Assembly (NCBI RefSeq): GCF_044792555.1
Contig: NZ_CP126238.1
Span: forward strand, 372,001 to 436,000
DNA from: Alicycliphilus denitrificans_A
GTDB taxonomy: Bacteria; Pseudomonadota; Gammaproteobacteria; Burkholderiales; Burkholderiaceae_C
DNA: 64,000 nt
Direction of reading: 5' to 3'
The stretch's first letter is position 1, and every line of letters starts with the position of its first letter. Position numbers and translations under genes: made by a program. Of the stretch, positions 47,638 through 56,712 are shown piece after piece. The notes beneath the pieces were generated by a model. The model was not told the DNA's origin and ran no database searches. It saw only the letters and a list, made by a program, of their open reading frames with translations.

Positions 47638-49581
47638 ATGACCGAGCTGCGCAATGTAGAGGCCGACGCCTGGCGTTTTCGCCTGCGCGTGTTCGTGCTC
47701 GGCCTGATGGTGCTGCTGGCCTTCGGGCTCGTCGTGGCACGCCTGTTGGTGCTGCAGGTGGTGCGCCACGAAGACCTGGCCGAGCAGGCCGAGAGCAACC
47801 GCACGGCCATCGTGCCCATCGTGCCCAACCGCGGCCTGATCATGGACCGCAATGGCGTGGTGCTGGCGACCAACTATTCGGCTTATACGCTGGAGATCAC
47901 GCCCTCGCGCACCATGGACCTGGAGGGCACCATAGACGAGCTGGCCAAGATCGTCGACATCCAGGCGCGCGACCGGCGCCGCTTCAAGCGTCTGCGCGAG
48001 GAGTCGCGCAGCTTCGACTCCCTGCCGATCCGCACGCGTCTGACTGACGAGGAGGTGGCGCGCTTTGCCGCGCAGCGCTACCGCTTCACCGGCGTGGAGA
48101 TCAAGGCGCGGCTGTTTCGCACCTATCCCATGGGCGAGGTGGCGAGCCATGCCATCGGCTATATCGGACGCATCAACCAGCGCGAGAAGGAGCGCATCGA
48201 GGACTCCGAGGACGCAGCCAACTACCGCGGCACGGACTACATCGGCAAGCTCGGCGTGGAGCAGAGCTTTGAGTCCACGCTGCATGGCCAGACGGGCTTC
48301 GAGCGCATGGAGACCTCGGCCGGCGGCCATGCCGTGCGGCGCCTGAACAGCCATCCGGCCATGCCGGGCAATACGGTGATGCTGTCGCTGGACATCAAGC
48401 TGCAAAAGCTCATCGAGGACATGTTCGGCGAGCGCCGTGGCGCGCTGGTGGCGCTGGATCCGCGCAATGGCGAGGTGCTGGCGCTGGTGTCCAAGCCCAC
48501 CTTCGACCCCAACCTGTTCGTCGAGGGCATAGACCAGGAGAACTGGCAGGCGCTCAACGAGTCCATCAACAAGCCCCTGCTCAATCGCGCGCTGCGCGGC
48601 ACCTATCCGCCGGGCTCCACCTACAAGCCCTTCATGGCACTGGCGGCGCTGGAGCTGAAAAAGCGCTCGCCCACCCAGGTCTACAACGACCCCGGCTTCT
48701 TCAACTACGGCGGGCGCAGCTTCCGCAGCCATGAAGGCGGCCTGGGCGGCGTGGACATGCACCGCGCCATCCAGTATTCGAGCAACACCTATTTCTACTC
48801 GCTGGCCGTGGATATGGGCGTGGACGCCATCCACGACTTCATGAAGCCCCTGGGCTTCGGCCAGATCACCGGCATCGACTTAGGGGGCGAGGTGCGCGGC
48901 GTGCTGCCCAGCATGGAATGGAAGCGCAATGCCTACAAGCGCCCGGAGCTCAAGCGCTGGTATTCGGGCGAGACGGTGTCGCTGGGCATTGGCCAGGGCT
49001 ACAACAGCTTCACCATGCTGCAGCTGGCCGTGGCCGAGGCCACGCTGGCCAACGGCGGCACACGCCACCGCCCGCACCTGGTCAAGGCCGTGAAGGACCA
49101 GGTGAGCGGCCAGGTGCGCGAGGTGCAGCAGCCTCCGGGGGAAAACCTGGGCTACAACCCCAGGAACGTGGCCATCGTGAACAACGCCCTCATGGCCGTG
49201 AACCAGGCCGGCACCGGCCGACGCGTGTTTCTGGGCGCGCCCTACACCTCGGCCGGCAAGACCGGCACGGCCCAGGCCGTGAGCCTGGGGCAGAACGTGA
49301 AGTACAACGCCAGGCTGCTGGAGGAGCACCAGCGCGACCATTCGCTGTTTGCCGCCTTCGCGCCGGTGGAGGATCCCAAAGTCGCCGTGGCCGTGATCGT
49401 GGAGAACGCCGGTTTTGGTGCCGCGGCCGCCGCGCCCATCGTGCGCCGTGTGTTCGACTACTGGCTGTTGGGCCAGTATCCCAGCGAGCAGGACCTGGCG
49501 GCGGTCGCCAAGGGCCAGGCATCGGCCCCTGTGGGCGTACCGCGGCGTGCCGACGAGATTTCGGTCACGCCCGAGCCTTGA
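47638..49581 (+). CDS. mrdA: Penicillin-binding protein 2 (peptidoglycan transpeptidase)
   Basis: A 647-residue class B PBP. A single N-terminal membrane helix (VFVLGLMVLLAFGLVVARLLV) and the dimerisation domain precede the transpeptidase domain. The active-site motifs are GSTYKPF (SxxK), SSNTYFY (SxN) and SAGKTGTAQ (KTG). It cross-links lateral wall peptidoglycan. rodA, which usually follows, is absent. The next gene is convergent, 6 bp away. Confidence 0.96.
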   Translation: MTELRNVEADAWRFRLRVFVLGLMVLLAFGLVVARLLVLQVVRHEDLAEQAESNRTAIVPIVPNRGLIMDRNGVVLATNYSAYTLEITPSRTMDLEGTIDELAKIVDIQARDRRRFKRLREESRSFDSLPIRTRLTDEEVARFAAQRYRFTGVEIKARLFRTYPMGEVASHAIGYIGRINQREKERIEDSEDAANYRGTDYIGKLGVEQSFESTLHGQTGFERMETSAGGHAVRRLNSHPAMPGNTVMLSLDIKLQKLIEDMFGERRGALVALDPRNGEVLALVSKPTFDPNLFVEGIDQENWQALNESINKPLLNRALRGTYPPGSTYKPFMALAALELKKRSPTQVYNDPGFFNYGGRSFRSHEGGLGGVDMHRAIQYSSNTYFYSLAVDMGVDAIHDFMKPLGFGQITGIDLGGEVRGVLPSMEWKRNAYKRPELKRWYSGETVSLGIGQGYNSFTMLQLAVAEATLANGGTRHRPHLVKAVKDQVSGQVREVQQPPGENLGYNPRNVAIVNNALMAVNQAGTGRRVFLGAPYTSAGKTGTAQAVSLGQNVKYNARLLEEHQRDHSLFAAFAPVEDPKVAVAVIVENAGFGAAAAAPIVRRVFDYWLLGQYPSEQDLAAVAKGQASAPVGVPRRADEISVTPEP

Positions 49582-49587
49582 GTTGCT

Positions 49588-50505
49588 TCAGGCACGCATC
49601 AGCGTGGACTTGCCGAACAGGCTCTCCAGCAGATCCACCGCCAGCTCGGCCGTCTGGTTGCGCAGGTCCAGCGCCGGGTTCAGTTCCATGATGTCCACCG
49701 AGCCCAGGGCGCCACTGTCGGCCAGCATCTCCATGCACAGCTGGGTTTCGCGGTAGCTCGGGCCGCCGCGCACCGGCGTGCCCACGCCGGGTGCGATCGT
49801 CGGATCCAGGCCGTCCATGTCGAAGCTCAGGTGCAGGTGCGTGCTCTCGTCCACGTCGGCCAGTGCCGCCTGCATCACGGCGCGCATGCCCAGCTCGTCG
49901 ATGCAGCGCATGTCGTACACCTCTATGCCCAGCTGGTTGACGAAGCGCTTTTCGGTCGCATCCACGCTGCGCACGCCGATCAGCGTGATCTGCCGTGCCT
50001 GCAGCGCGGGCGCCGTGCCCGGGCCCGCCAGCGCAGTGAGCTGCGCCGGGCCATGGCCGAGCAGACAGGCCACGGGCATGCCGTGCAGGTTGCCGCTGGG
50101 CGAGGATGCCGGGGTGTTCGCATCCGCATGGGCGTCGAACCACAGCACCTTCAGGCGCCGGCCCCGTGCACGGCAGTGATGTGCCGCGGCGCTGATGGAG
50201 CCTATCGCCAGGCAATGGTCGCCGCCCATGAGCAGCGGCAGCCGCCCGGCTTCTAGCGTGGCCAGCGTGGCGGCGAATACCGCCTGGTTCCAGGCCGTCA
50301 CCTCGGCCAGGTGCCTGAAGCCGCCGTTGGGCGCCGCCTGCGGATTGCCCGGTCCGTTCAGGTTGCCCAGGTCCTGCACGTTCAGCTCCAGCGCCTGCAG
50401 GGCGCGGGCAATGCCGGCGATGCGCAGCGCATCCGGCCCCATGCTGGCGCCCAGCACGCTGGCGCCCACGTCGGTTGGGGCGCCGATCAGGGTCAGGTCA
50501 GCCAT
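49588..50505 (-). CDS. rocF: Arginase
   Basis: A 305-residue ureohydrolase from ATG 50505. MGGDHCLAIGS, WFDAHADANTP and SFDMDGLDPTIAPG hold the His and Asp ligands of the binuclear Mn centre. LTLIGAPTDVGASVLGASMGPDALR and GNLHGMPVACLLGHG distinguish arginase from agmatinase. It hydrolyses arginine to ornithine and urea. Just upstream is a TSUP permease gene, 14 bp away. Confidence 0.9.
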   Translation of the reverse strand: MADLTLIGAPTDVGASVLGASMGPDALRIAGIARALQALELNVQDLGNLNGPGNPQAAPNGGFRHLAEVTAWNQAVFAATLATLEAGRLPLLMGGDHCLAIGSISAAAHHCRARGRRLKVLWFDAHADANTPASSPSGNLHGMPVACLLGHGPAQLTALAGPGTAPALQARQITLIGVRSVDATEKRFVNQLGIEVYDMRCIDELGMRAVMQAALADVDESTHLHLSFDMDGLDPTIAPGVGTPVRGGPSYRETQLCMEMLADSGALGSVDIMELNPALDLRNQTAELAVDLLESLFGKSTLMRA

Positions 50506-50519
50506 GGACAGGGTCTCCT

Positions 50520-51278
50520 TCAGCGTAGAAAAGCGTCGTAGCCGGTCTTGAGGATGAGCACGCTCACCACCAGGATGAAGATGGCGCGCACGAAGCCCGT
50601 GCCGTGGCGCAGGGCCATGTAGGTACCCAGCACGCTGCCCAGCACGTTGGCCACGGCCAGGGGCACGGTGAAATGCCACCAGATATGCCCCTTGGCGGTG
50701 AACAGGATCAGGGCCGACAGGTTGGTGGCCAGGTTGAGCAGCTTGGCCGACGCCGAGGCGTTGAGGAAGTCATAGCCCAGCAGGCGCACGAAGGCAAAGA
50801 CCAGGAAGCTGCCGGTGCCGGGGCCGAAGAAGCCGTCGTAGAAACCTATGACCACGCCGATCGCGCAGGCGGCCAGCGCCTCGGCGCGGCCGCTCCAGCG
50901 CGGTTGGTGGTGCATGCCCAGATCCTTCTTGGCCAGGGTATAGGCCAGCACCGTCACCATGACCAGCGGCAGCAGCTTGCGCAGAAAGTCGGGCGACACC
51001 AGGGTGACGACCCAGGCGCCGAAGAACGAGCCCACGAACCCGGCCGCCGCCGCCGGCAGCATGGCGCGCCAGGGCATTTGCACGCGGCGGCTGTACTGCC
51101 AGGTGGCCATGGCCGTGCCCCAGACCGATGCGCTCTTGTTGGTGCCCAGCAGGGTGGCGGGCGGGGCGCTGGCGAAGGTGGCGAACAGTGCGGGCAACAG
51201 GATCAGACCGCCCCCGCCCACGATCGCATCCACGAAACCGGCGAGCAGCGAGGCCAGCGAGACGATGATCCATTCCAT
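50520..51278 (-). CDS. TSUP family (TauE/SafE) permease
   Basis: A 252-residue protein with about eight membrane spans. LLAGFVDAIVGGGGLILLPALFA is the family N-terminus. GTNKSASVWGTAMATWQYSRR and IGFYDGFFGPGTGSFLVFAFV are the duplicated signature motifs of YfcA-like proteins. The substrate is unknown; sulfur compounds or organic anions occur in this family. It is co-directional with arginase. A miniature element lies 48 bp upstream and may have altered its promoter. Confidence 0.88.
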   Translation of the reverse strand: MEWIIVSLASLLAGFVDAIVGGGGLILLPALFATFASAPPATLLGTNKSASVWGTAMATWQYSRRVQMPWRAMLPAAAAGFVGSFFGAWVVTLVSPDFLRKLLPLVMVTVLAYTLAKKDLGMHHQPRWSGRAEALAACAIGVVIGFYDGFFGPGTGSFLVFAFVRLLGYDFLNASASAKLLNLATNLSALILFTAKGHIWWHFTVPLAVANVLGSVLGTYMALRHGTGFVRAIFILVVSVLILKTGYDAFLR

Positions 51279-51325
51279 GCGCGGGATTGTCCTACGTTGG
51301 TTAGGAGGCTGCCGGGCAATAAAAA

Positions 51326-51453
51326 GGCCCTGTCACCTATTTGTGTTGATGAAAAAGTGAATCTCCGTTGAGAGCCAGGCACGGCGCGGGGTTGAGCCGA
51401 GAACGTCTTAGCCCTCCGGCTAGAGGGGGCCAACACGTTCAGGTGACAGAGCC
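51326..51453. mobile_element. 128-bp miniature inverted-repeat element with 8-bp target duplication
   Basis: Its ends are GGCCCTGTCACCT (51326-51338) and AGGTGACAGAGCC (51441-51453), 12 of 13 positions paired. After a 4-bp mismatch a further GTGTTG also pairs on both ends. Exact direct repeats AATAAAAA flank it (51318-51325 and 51454-51461). GG-starting ends with 8-bp duplications are typical of ISL3-like transposases. No transposase is encoded. It inserted into the U-tract of the terminator at 51461-51485. Confidence 0.8.
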
Positions 51454-51455
51454 AA

Positions 51456-51485
51456 TAAAAAAGGCACCTGGGTTGCAGGTGCCTT
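51456..51485 (-). terminator. Intrinsic terminator of the GMC oxidoreductase gene
   Basis: AAGGCACCTG and CAGGTGCCTT pair over 10 bp with a 5-nt loop (51461-51485). On the minus strand they are followed by TTTTTTATT. The stretch between it and the GMC stop codon (51486-51664) shows no gene. The miniature element interrupts the sequence right after the U-tract. Confidence 0.8.
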
Positions 51486-51664
51486 GTGAAGTGGCATCTC
51501 GTTGCGGATGCCTGATTGATTGGATGTTCTTGGATTTGGGTTTGTCTCCTCGGTCCCCTCGCGTGGCGGGCCGTGGCGCGCGTCGAGTGCATGCAATGTA
51601 ATCGGACGCCCATGCGTGGGGTATCGGTGATTTCCCGTGGCCTGTATTCGTGGCCGAAGTTGCT

Positions 51665-53359
51665 TCACATCGTCATCCGCGATGGCCTGCGTATCCACTC
51701 TGCTGCCAGCTCGGCCATCATCAGCGTGGGCGAGTTGGTGTTGCCGCTGGTGATGGTGGGCATGGCGCCCGCGTCCACCACGCGCAGGCCGGCGACCACG
51801 CCGCCCTGGCCGTCGCGCACGCGCATCTGCGCGTCGAGCACGGCCATGGGATCGTCCATGCGCCCCATGCGCGTGGTGCCCACGGGGTGGAAGATGGTGG
51901 TGGCGATGTCGCCGGCCAGGCGCGCCAGCTCCTCGTCGCTCTGGTACTGCGGGCCGGGCTTGTATTCCTCGGGCCGGTAGCGTGCCAAGGCAGGCTGGGC
52001 GACGATGCGGCGCGTCAGGCGCAGGCTGTCGGCCGCCACCTGGCGGTCCTCGGCGGTGGATAGGTAGTTGGGCGCAATCGCGGGCGCTGCGGCAAAGTCC
52101 GGGCTCTTGATGGCCACCGTGCCGCGGCTTGTCGGGTTCAGGTTGCAGACGCTGGCCGTGAAGGCCGGGAAGCCGTGCAGCGGCTCGCCGAAGGCCTCCA
52201 GCGACAGGGGCTGTACGTGGTATTCGAGGTTGGGATGCGGCAGGTCGGGCTGGCTGCGCGTGAACGCGCCGAGCTGCGAGGGCGCCATGCTCATGGGGCC
52301 GCTGCGCTTGAACAGGTATTCCAGGCCGATTTTGGCCTTGCCCGCCAGGCTGCTTGCCAGGGTGTTCAAGGTGGGCACGCCCTGCACCTTGTACACGGCG
52401 CGGATCTGCAGATGGTCCTGCAGGTTGGCGCCCACGCCGGGTAGGTCCAGCACCACGTCTATGCCATGCTGCCTGAGCAGCGCCGCCGGGCCTATGCCCG
52501 ACAGCTGCAGGATCTGCGGCGAGTTCACGGCGCCGGCGCAGAGGATCACCTCCTGCTGCGCGTGGGCCGTGACCATTTCCTCGCCCGTCCACACCTGCAC
52601 GCCGCTGCAGCGCAGGCTGCCTGCGGGCAGCTTCTCGGTGATGACGCGCGTGGCCTGGGCGGATGTCCACAGCTCGAAGTTGGCGCGGCCGTAGCAGGTG
52701 GGGCGCAGAAAGGCCTTGGCGGTGTTCCAGCGCCAGCCGTTCTTCTGGTTGACCTCGAAGTAGCCCACGCCCTCGTTGCAGCCGCGGTTGAAGTCGTCGG
52801 TGGCCGGAATGCCGGCCTGCTGCGCAGCCTGGGCGAAGGCGTCCAGGATGTCCCAGCGCAGGCGCTGCCGGTCCACGCGCCACTCGCCCGTGCTGCCGGT
52901 GCGCTTGTTGCCGTGCAGCTGCTCGAAGGCCGCGTCGGCGCCGCCGGGCTGGTCCAGGCGCCAATGGTCCTCGTGGCGGCGGAAGGCCGGCAGCACCTGG
53001 TCCCAGCGCCAGGCGTCGTCGCCGGTGAGCGTGGCCCACTGGTCGTAGTCGCGCGCCTGGCCGCGCATGTAGATCATGCCGTTGATGCTGCTGCAGCCGC
53101 CCAGCGTCTTGCCGCGCGGGTAGCGCAGGCTGCGGCCGTTCAAGCCCGCGTCCGCTTCCGTCTGGTAGAGCCAGTCGGTGCGCGGGTTGCCTATGCAGTA
53201 CAGGTAGCCCACGGGGATGTGGATCCAGTGATAGTCGTCCTTGCGCCCGGCCTCCACCAGCAGCACGCGGCTTTGCGGGTCTGCGCTCAGGCGGTTGGCC
53301 AGCAGGGCGCCGGCCGTGCCGCCGCCGATGATGATGTAGTCGAAAGTGGTGTCGCTCAT
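51665..53359 (-). CDS. GMC family oxidoreductase (choline/alcohol dehydrogenase-like)
   Basis: A 564-residue FAD enzyme from ATG 53359. FDYIIIGGGTAGALLANRLS is the dinucleotide-binding motif. PRGKTLGGCSSINGMIYMRG and AGAVNSPQILQLSGIGPAALL are the two GMC signatures. GTTRMG and SGNTNSPTLMMAE form the C-terminal active-site region with His in IFHPVGTTRMG. It oxidises an alcohol to an aldehyde or acid; betA-like function would need the missing betB neighbour. A 433-bp gap separates it from mlaE. Confidence 0.92.
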   Translation of the reverse strand: MSDTTFDYIIIGGGTAGALLANRLSADPQSRVLLVEAGRKDDYHWIHIPVGYLYCIGNPRTDWLYQTEADAGLNGRSLRYPRGKTLGGCSSINGMIYMRGQARDYDQWATLTGDDAWRWDQVLPAFRRHEDHWRLDQPGGADAAFEQLHGNKRTGSTGEWRVDRQRLRWDILDAFAQAAQQAGIPATDDFNRGCNEGVGYFEVNQKNGWRWNTAKAFLRPTCYGRANFELWTSAQATRVITEKLPAGSLRCSGVQVWTGEEMVTAHAQQEVILCAGAVNSPQILQLSGIGPAALLRQHGIDVVLDLPGVGANLQDHLQIRAVYKVQGVPTLNTLASSLAGKAKIGLEYLFKRSGPMSMAPSQLGAFTRSQPDLPHPNLEYHVQPLSLEAFGEPLHGFPAFTASVCNLNPTSRGTVAIKSPDFAAAPAIAPNYLSTAEDRQVAADSLRLTRRIVAQPALARYRPEEYKPGPQYQSDEELARLAGDIATTIFHPVGTTRMGRMDDPMAVLDAQMRVRDGQGGVVAGLRVVDAGAMPTITSGNTNSPTLMMAELAAEWIRRPSRMTM

Positions 53360-53429
53360 GGGGGCCGATGGCTGTGAGAAAAAAGCGCCGCCGGGTGGCA
53401 TCAACCGGTGCGCGCTGCTGGAGAGGCTG

Positions 53430-53590
53430 AGAGGTTGAGAAAAAATTCCCCATGCCTGCTTTGCACGCCAAAGCACCCCCACTCATCGTTGCAAATACTC
53501 GCCATAGCCCGAGCCATGGCTGCGTTTTGCGCCTCGATTGGGCGCGTTTTGGCGCGCCTTTCGGGCACGGCCAATTTATTCTCAACCTCT
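53430..53590. repeat. 161-bp segment bounded by 18-bp inverted repeats
   Basis: AGAGGTTGAGAAAAAATT (53430-53447) pairs with AATTTATTCTCAACCTCT (53573-53590) with one mismatch. The interior includes GCTTTG-CACGC-CAAAGC (53460-53476). No target duplication flanks it. It may be a decayed miniature element or a folded transcript region of the 433-bp GMC-mlaE gap. Confidence 0.5.
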
Positions 53591-53642
53591 GAGCGGATTG
53601 TGCGGATCGGCGCCCAGGTGTCGAGAGGGAAAGCACAGGATG

Positions 53643-53698
53643 CTATTATTTTGATTGCTTATTGCGCTTTGTGGGCGTGCGCTATAGGCCGTTTTTGA
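53643..53698 (+). repeat. Dispersed palindromic repeat, copy H
   Basis: ATTGCTTATTGCGCTTTG, GCGTGCGCTATAGGCC and GTTTTTGATG match the layout of the other copies. It lies in the GMC-mlaE gap, about 95 bp upstream of the mlaE start. Confidence 0.7.
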
Positions 53699-53792
53699 TG
53701 TTTTTTCACGCCCGTTGCCATGCCTGTGTGCATTGTGTGAAATGATGCGCCGCATCGGTTTGGCGCATACGCATACAAGTCCTGTCACCACC

Positions 53793-54911
53793 ATGTCCAC
53801 CATTACCCCGCCCACCGTCGTGCAAGACGGCCAGGTCCGGCCGCGTGCGCTGCTGCAGGGGGACTGGGTGGCGGCCGCCTTTGCCGGGCGCAAGGCCTGG
53901 CGGCGCCTGGCCGGCGAGCTCAAGGCCTGCGGGCCCGGCCATGGCTGGAGCCTGGAGGGCATGGGGCGCCTGGACCATGTGGGCGCGCAGATCCTGTGGA
54001 ACCACTGGGGCCGCGCCTGGCCCGCGCAGATCGAGCTGAACGCCGCGCAGCGCGAGATGCTGGAGCGCGTGGCGCAGTTTTCCATGCCTGCCGTGCCCGC
54101 CGCCCCCTGGCGCCTGTCCGAGCAGGTCGACCGCCTGGGCGAGCTGGTGCTGCACGCGGCGGACCATGTGGCCCATATGGTGCTGCTGGTGGGGCAGCTG
54201 CTGCTCGATGTGTTGCGGCTGGCGCGCAATCCGCTGCGCGGGCCCTGGCGCGACATCTCGGGCCACCTGTACCAGATGGGCACCAAGGCCCTGCCGATCA
54301 CGGCGCTGGTGGGATTTCTGATCGGCGTGGTGCTGGCCTATCTGATGAGCCTGCAACTGCGCCAGTTCGGCGCCGAGGCCTTCATCGTCAACATCCTGGG
54401 CATCTCGCTGATCCGTGAACTCGGGCCGATGCTGGGCGCCATCCTCGTCGCGGGGCGCTCGGGCTCGGCCATCACGGCGCAGATCGGCGTGATGCGCGTG
54501 ACCGAGGAGCTGGACGCGATGCGCGTCATGGGCATCGCGCATGGCTTTCGCCTGGTGCTGCCGCGTGCGCTGGCGTTGGGCCTGGCCATGCCGCTCATCG
54601 CCTTGTGGACCACGCTGGCGGCGCTGGCCGGCGGCATGCTGGCGGCGGACCTGACCATGGGCATCTCCTCGGCCTATTTCGTGCAGATGCTGCCGGCCGC
54701 GGTGAAGATCTCCAACCTGTGGCTGGCCATGGCCAAGTCGGTGGTGTTCGGCGTGTGCATCGCCCTCATCGGCTGCCACTGGGGGCTGCGCGTCCAGCCC
54801 AACACGCAGAGCCTGGGCCAGGGCACGACGGCCTCGGTGGTCAGCGCCATCACCATGGTCATCGTCGTGGACGCGCTGTTCGCGGTGGCCTTCAGGAACC
54901 TGGGATTCTGA
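53793..54911 (+). CDS. mlaE: MlaE family ABC transporter permease with N-terminal STAS-like domain
   Basis: A 372-residue protein from ATG 53793. The N-terminal 100 residues resemble a STAS domain (WSLEGMGRLDHVGAQILW), absent from E. coli MlaE. The permease domain follows with LYQMGTKALPITALVGFLIGVVLAYLMSLQLRQFGAEAF and ELGPMLGAILVAGRSGSAITAQIG, the family signature. It should move phospholipids between the inner membrane and periplasm together with MlaF and the MCE protein. Confidence 0.9.
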   Translation: MSTITPPTVVQDGQVRPRALLQGDWVAAAFAGRKAWRRLAGELKACGPGHGWSLEGMGRLDHVGAQILWNHWGRAWPAQIELNAAQREMLERVAQFSMPAVPAAPWRLSEQVDRLGELVLHAADHVAHMVLLVGQLLLDVLRLARNPLRGPWRDISGHLYQMGTKALPITALVGFLIGVVLAYLMSLQLRQFGAEAFIVNILGISLIRELGPMLGAILVAGRSGSAITAQIGVMRVTEELDAMRVMGIAHGFRLVLPRALALGLAMPLIALWTTLAALAGGMLAADLTMGISSAYFVQMLPAAVKISNLWLAMAKSVVFGVCIALIGCHWGLRVQPNTQSLGQGTTASVVSAITMVIVVDALFAVAFRNLGF

Positions 54912-54913
54912 GC

Positions 54914-55714
54914 ATGCCTGCCCCACCCGTGGTCGACATTCGCGGCCTGGCCACCGTCTTCGGCAAGGGCGAGGCCGCCTTCACCGTGCACGAGGACCTG
55001 CAGCTCACGGTGCGCCGCGGCGAGATCCTGTCGCTCGTCGGCGGCTCGGGCACGGGCAAGACGGTGCTCTTGCGCCATATCCTGGGCCTGACCCGGCCCA
55101 CGCGCGGCAGCGTGGCGGTGCTGGGCCGGCCGGCGGCAGAGCTGGGCGGCGACGGCGCCAGCAGCCGCGTGGGCATGCTGTTCCAGCAGGGCGCGCTGTA
55201 CTCGGCCTTCAACGTGCTGGACAACATCGCCTTTGCGCTGCGCGAGCTGGGCACGCTGCCGCCCGCGCTCGTGCAGGATGCGGCCATGGTCAAGCTGCGC
55301 CTGGTGGGTCTGAAACCCGAGCACGCCACGCGCATGCCCGCCGACCTGTCCGGCGGCATGGTCAAGCGCGTGGCGCTGGCGCGTGCGCTCATCATGGACC
55401 CGCCGCTGCTCTTGCTCGACGAGCCCACGGCGGGGCTGGACCCGAACAGCGCCGACGAGTTCTGCGACCTGCTGCGCGAGCTGCATGCGGCCCTGGGCCT
55501 CACCGTGATCATGGTTACGCACGACCTGGACACGCTGTTCGCCCTGTCCACGCGCGTGGCCGTGCTGGCCGACCGGCATGTCATCACCAGCGGCACGCCG
55601 CAAGAGGTGGCGCGCTTCGACCATCCTTTCATTCACCACTATTTCGCGGGGGAGCGCGGCCGCCGCGCCATGGCGCAGCCGCCAGGCGCCGCAGCCCCGC
55701 TCAAGGAGGCCTGA
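54914..55714 (+). CDS. mlaF: ABC transporter ATPase, MlaF-like
   Basis: A 266-residue ATPase. Walker A GGSGTGKTVLLRHILG, signature LSGGMVKRVALARALIMDP and Walker B LLLLDEPTAGLDP are intact, followed by the switch His in VTHDLDTL. It energises the MlaE/MCE lipid transporter. It starts 2 bp after mlaE and its stop overlaps the MCE start (TGATG), so the three are produced together. Confidence 0.93.
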   Translation: MPAPPVVDIRGLATVFGKGEAAFTVHEDLQLTVRRGEILSLVGGSGTGKTVLLRHILGLTRPTRGSVAVLGRPAAELGGDGASSRVGMLFQQGALYSAFNVLDNIAFALRELGTLPPALVQDAAMVKLRLVGLKPEHATRMPADLSGGMVKRVALARALIMDPPLLLLDEPTAGLDPNSADEFCDLLRELHAALGLTVIMVTHDLDTLFALSTRVAVLADRHVITSGTPQEVARFDHPFIHHYFAGERGRRAMAQPPGAAAPLKEA

Positions 55715-56691
55715 TGGAAAACAAGTCCCATGCCCTGGCCGCGGGCCTGTTCGTGATCATCGTGGCGGTGCTGCTCGCCGGTCTGGCCATGTGGCTCACG
55801 CGCGATCAGACCGACTACCGCGTCTATGAGCTGTCCAGCAAGGAAAGCGTGAGCGGCCTGCAGCCCCAGGCGGCCGTGCGCTACAAGGGCGTGGCCGTGG
55901 GCAAGGTCCAGGCCATAGGCTTTGACCCGCAGGCCGCGGGCCATGTGCTGATCCGCATCGCCGTGAACAACAATGCGCCCATAGGCGCCACCACCTTTGC
56001 CACGCTGGGCTACCAGGGTGTGACCGGCCTGGCGCATATCCAGCTCGACGATGCCGATGCCCCCCTGCCGCAGCTGCAGCCAGGCACCAGCGGCCTGCCG
56101 CGCCTGCCGCTGCAAAGCTCGCCCTTCAGCCAGCTGGCCGAGCAGGGCCCGGCCATCCTGGCCCAGGCGCAGGAGGCCACGCAGCGCGTCAACCAACTGC
56201 TGGGCGACGAGAACCAGCAGCGCTTTGCCGCGGCGCTGCAGCAGCTGGGCGCGGCCGCGGGCAGCATCGACCAGCTGGCGCGGCGCCTGGACAACACCGT
56301 TACCACCCGGCTCGACCCGGCGCTGGCCGGCCTGCCCGCGCTCACGCAGGACGCGCAGCAGACCCTGCAGGCGCTGCGCCAGGCCGGCGCCAGCGCCGCC
56401 GGCGCGGCCGACGAGGTGCGACAGTCCGTGCGCACGCTGAATGCCGAAGGTGGCGCCATCGCTGAAATCACGGGCGGGGCCAAGGCGCTGTCGGCCGCGG
56501 CCGACCGGCTCAATCGCGCCACGCTGCCGAACGTCGGCCGCGCCGCCGACGAGACCGCGCGCGCCGCGCGCCGCCTGAGCCGCACCGCCACCGGCATCAA
56601 CGACAACCCGCAGGCGCTCATCTACGGCCCGGGGCGGGCGGCCGCCGGGCCGGGCGAGGCCGGCTTTGCCGCGCCGGCCGTGCAGCCCTGA
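55714..56691 (+). CDS. mlaD: MCE (MlaD-like) periplasmic lipid-binding protein
   Basis: A 325-residue protein with an N-terminal membrane anchor (LAAGLFVIIVAVLLAGLAMWL). An MCE domain follows (residues about 40-120: VSGLQPQAAVRYKGVAVGKVQAIGFDP). The long C-terminal half is Ala/Gln-rich and probably helical (residues about 130-310). It is longer than E. coli MlaD. It carries lipid across the periplasm in concert with MlaE/F. Confidence 0.9.
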   Translation: MENKSHALAAGLFVIIVAVLLAGLAMWLTRDQTDYRVYELSSKESVSGLQPQAAVRYKGVAVGKVQAIGFDPQAAGHVLIRIAVNNNAPIGATTFATLGYQGVTGLAHIQLDDADAPLPQLQPGTSGLPRLPLQSSPFSQLAEQGPAILAQAQEATQRVNQLLGDENQQRFAAALQQLGAAAGSIDQLARRLDNTVTTRLDPALAGLPALTQDAQQTLQALRQAGASAAGAADEVRQSVRTLNAEGGAIAEITGGAKALSAAADRLNRATLPNVGRAADETARAARRLSRTATGINDNPQALIYGPGRAAAGPGEAGFAAPAVQP

Positions 56692-56712
56692 CAAGCCGCT
56701 GGAGGATGATCC

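Noticed and set aside
51318..51461. Structured non-coding RNA or attenuator upstream of the TSUP gene
   Set aside because: The long closing stem first looked like an RNA, but exact AATAAAAA duplications outside the paired ends identify an inserted miniature element.
53430..53590. 6S RNA
   Set aside because: Length and end-pairing fit loosely, but the conserved central bubble and known 6S sequence blocks were not found.
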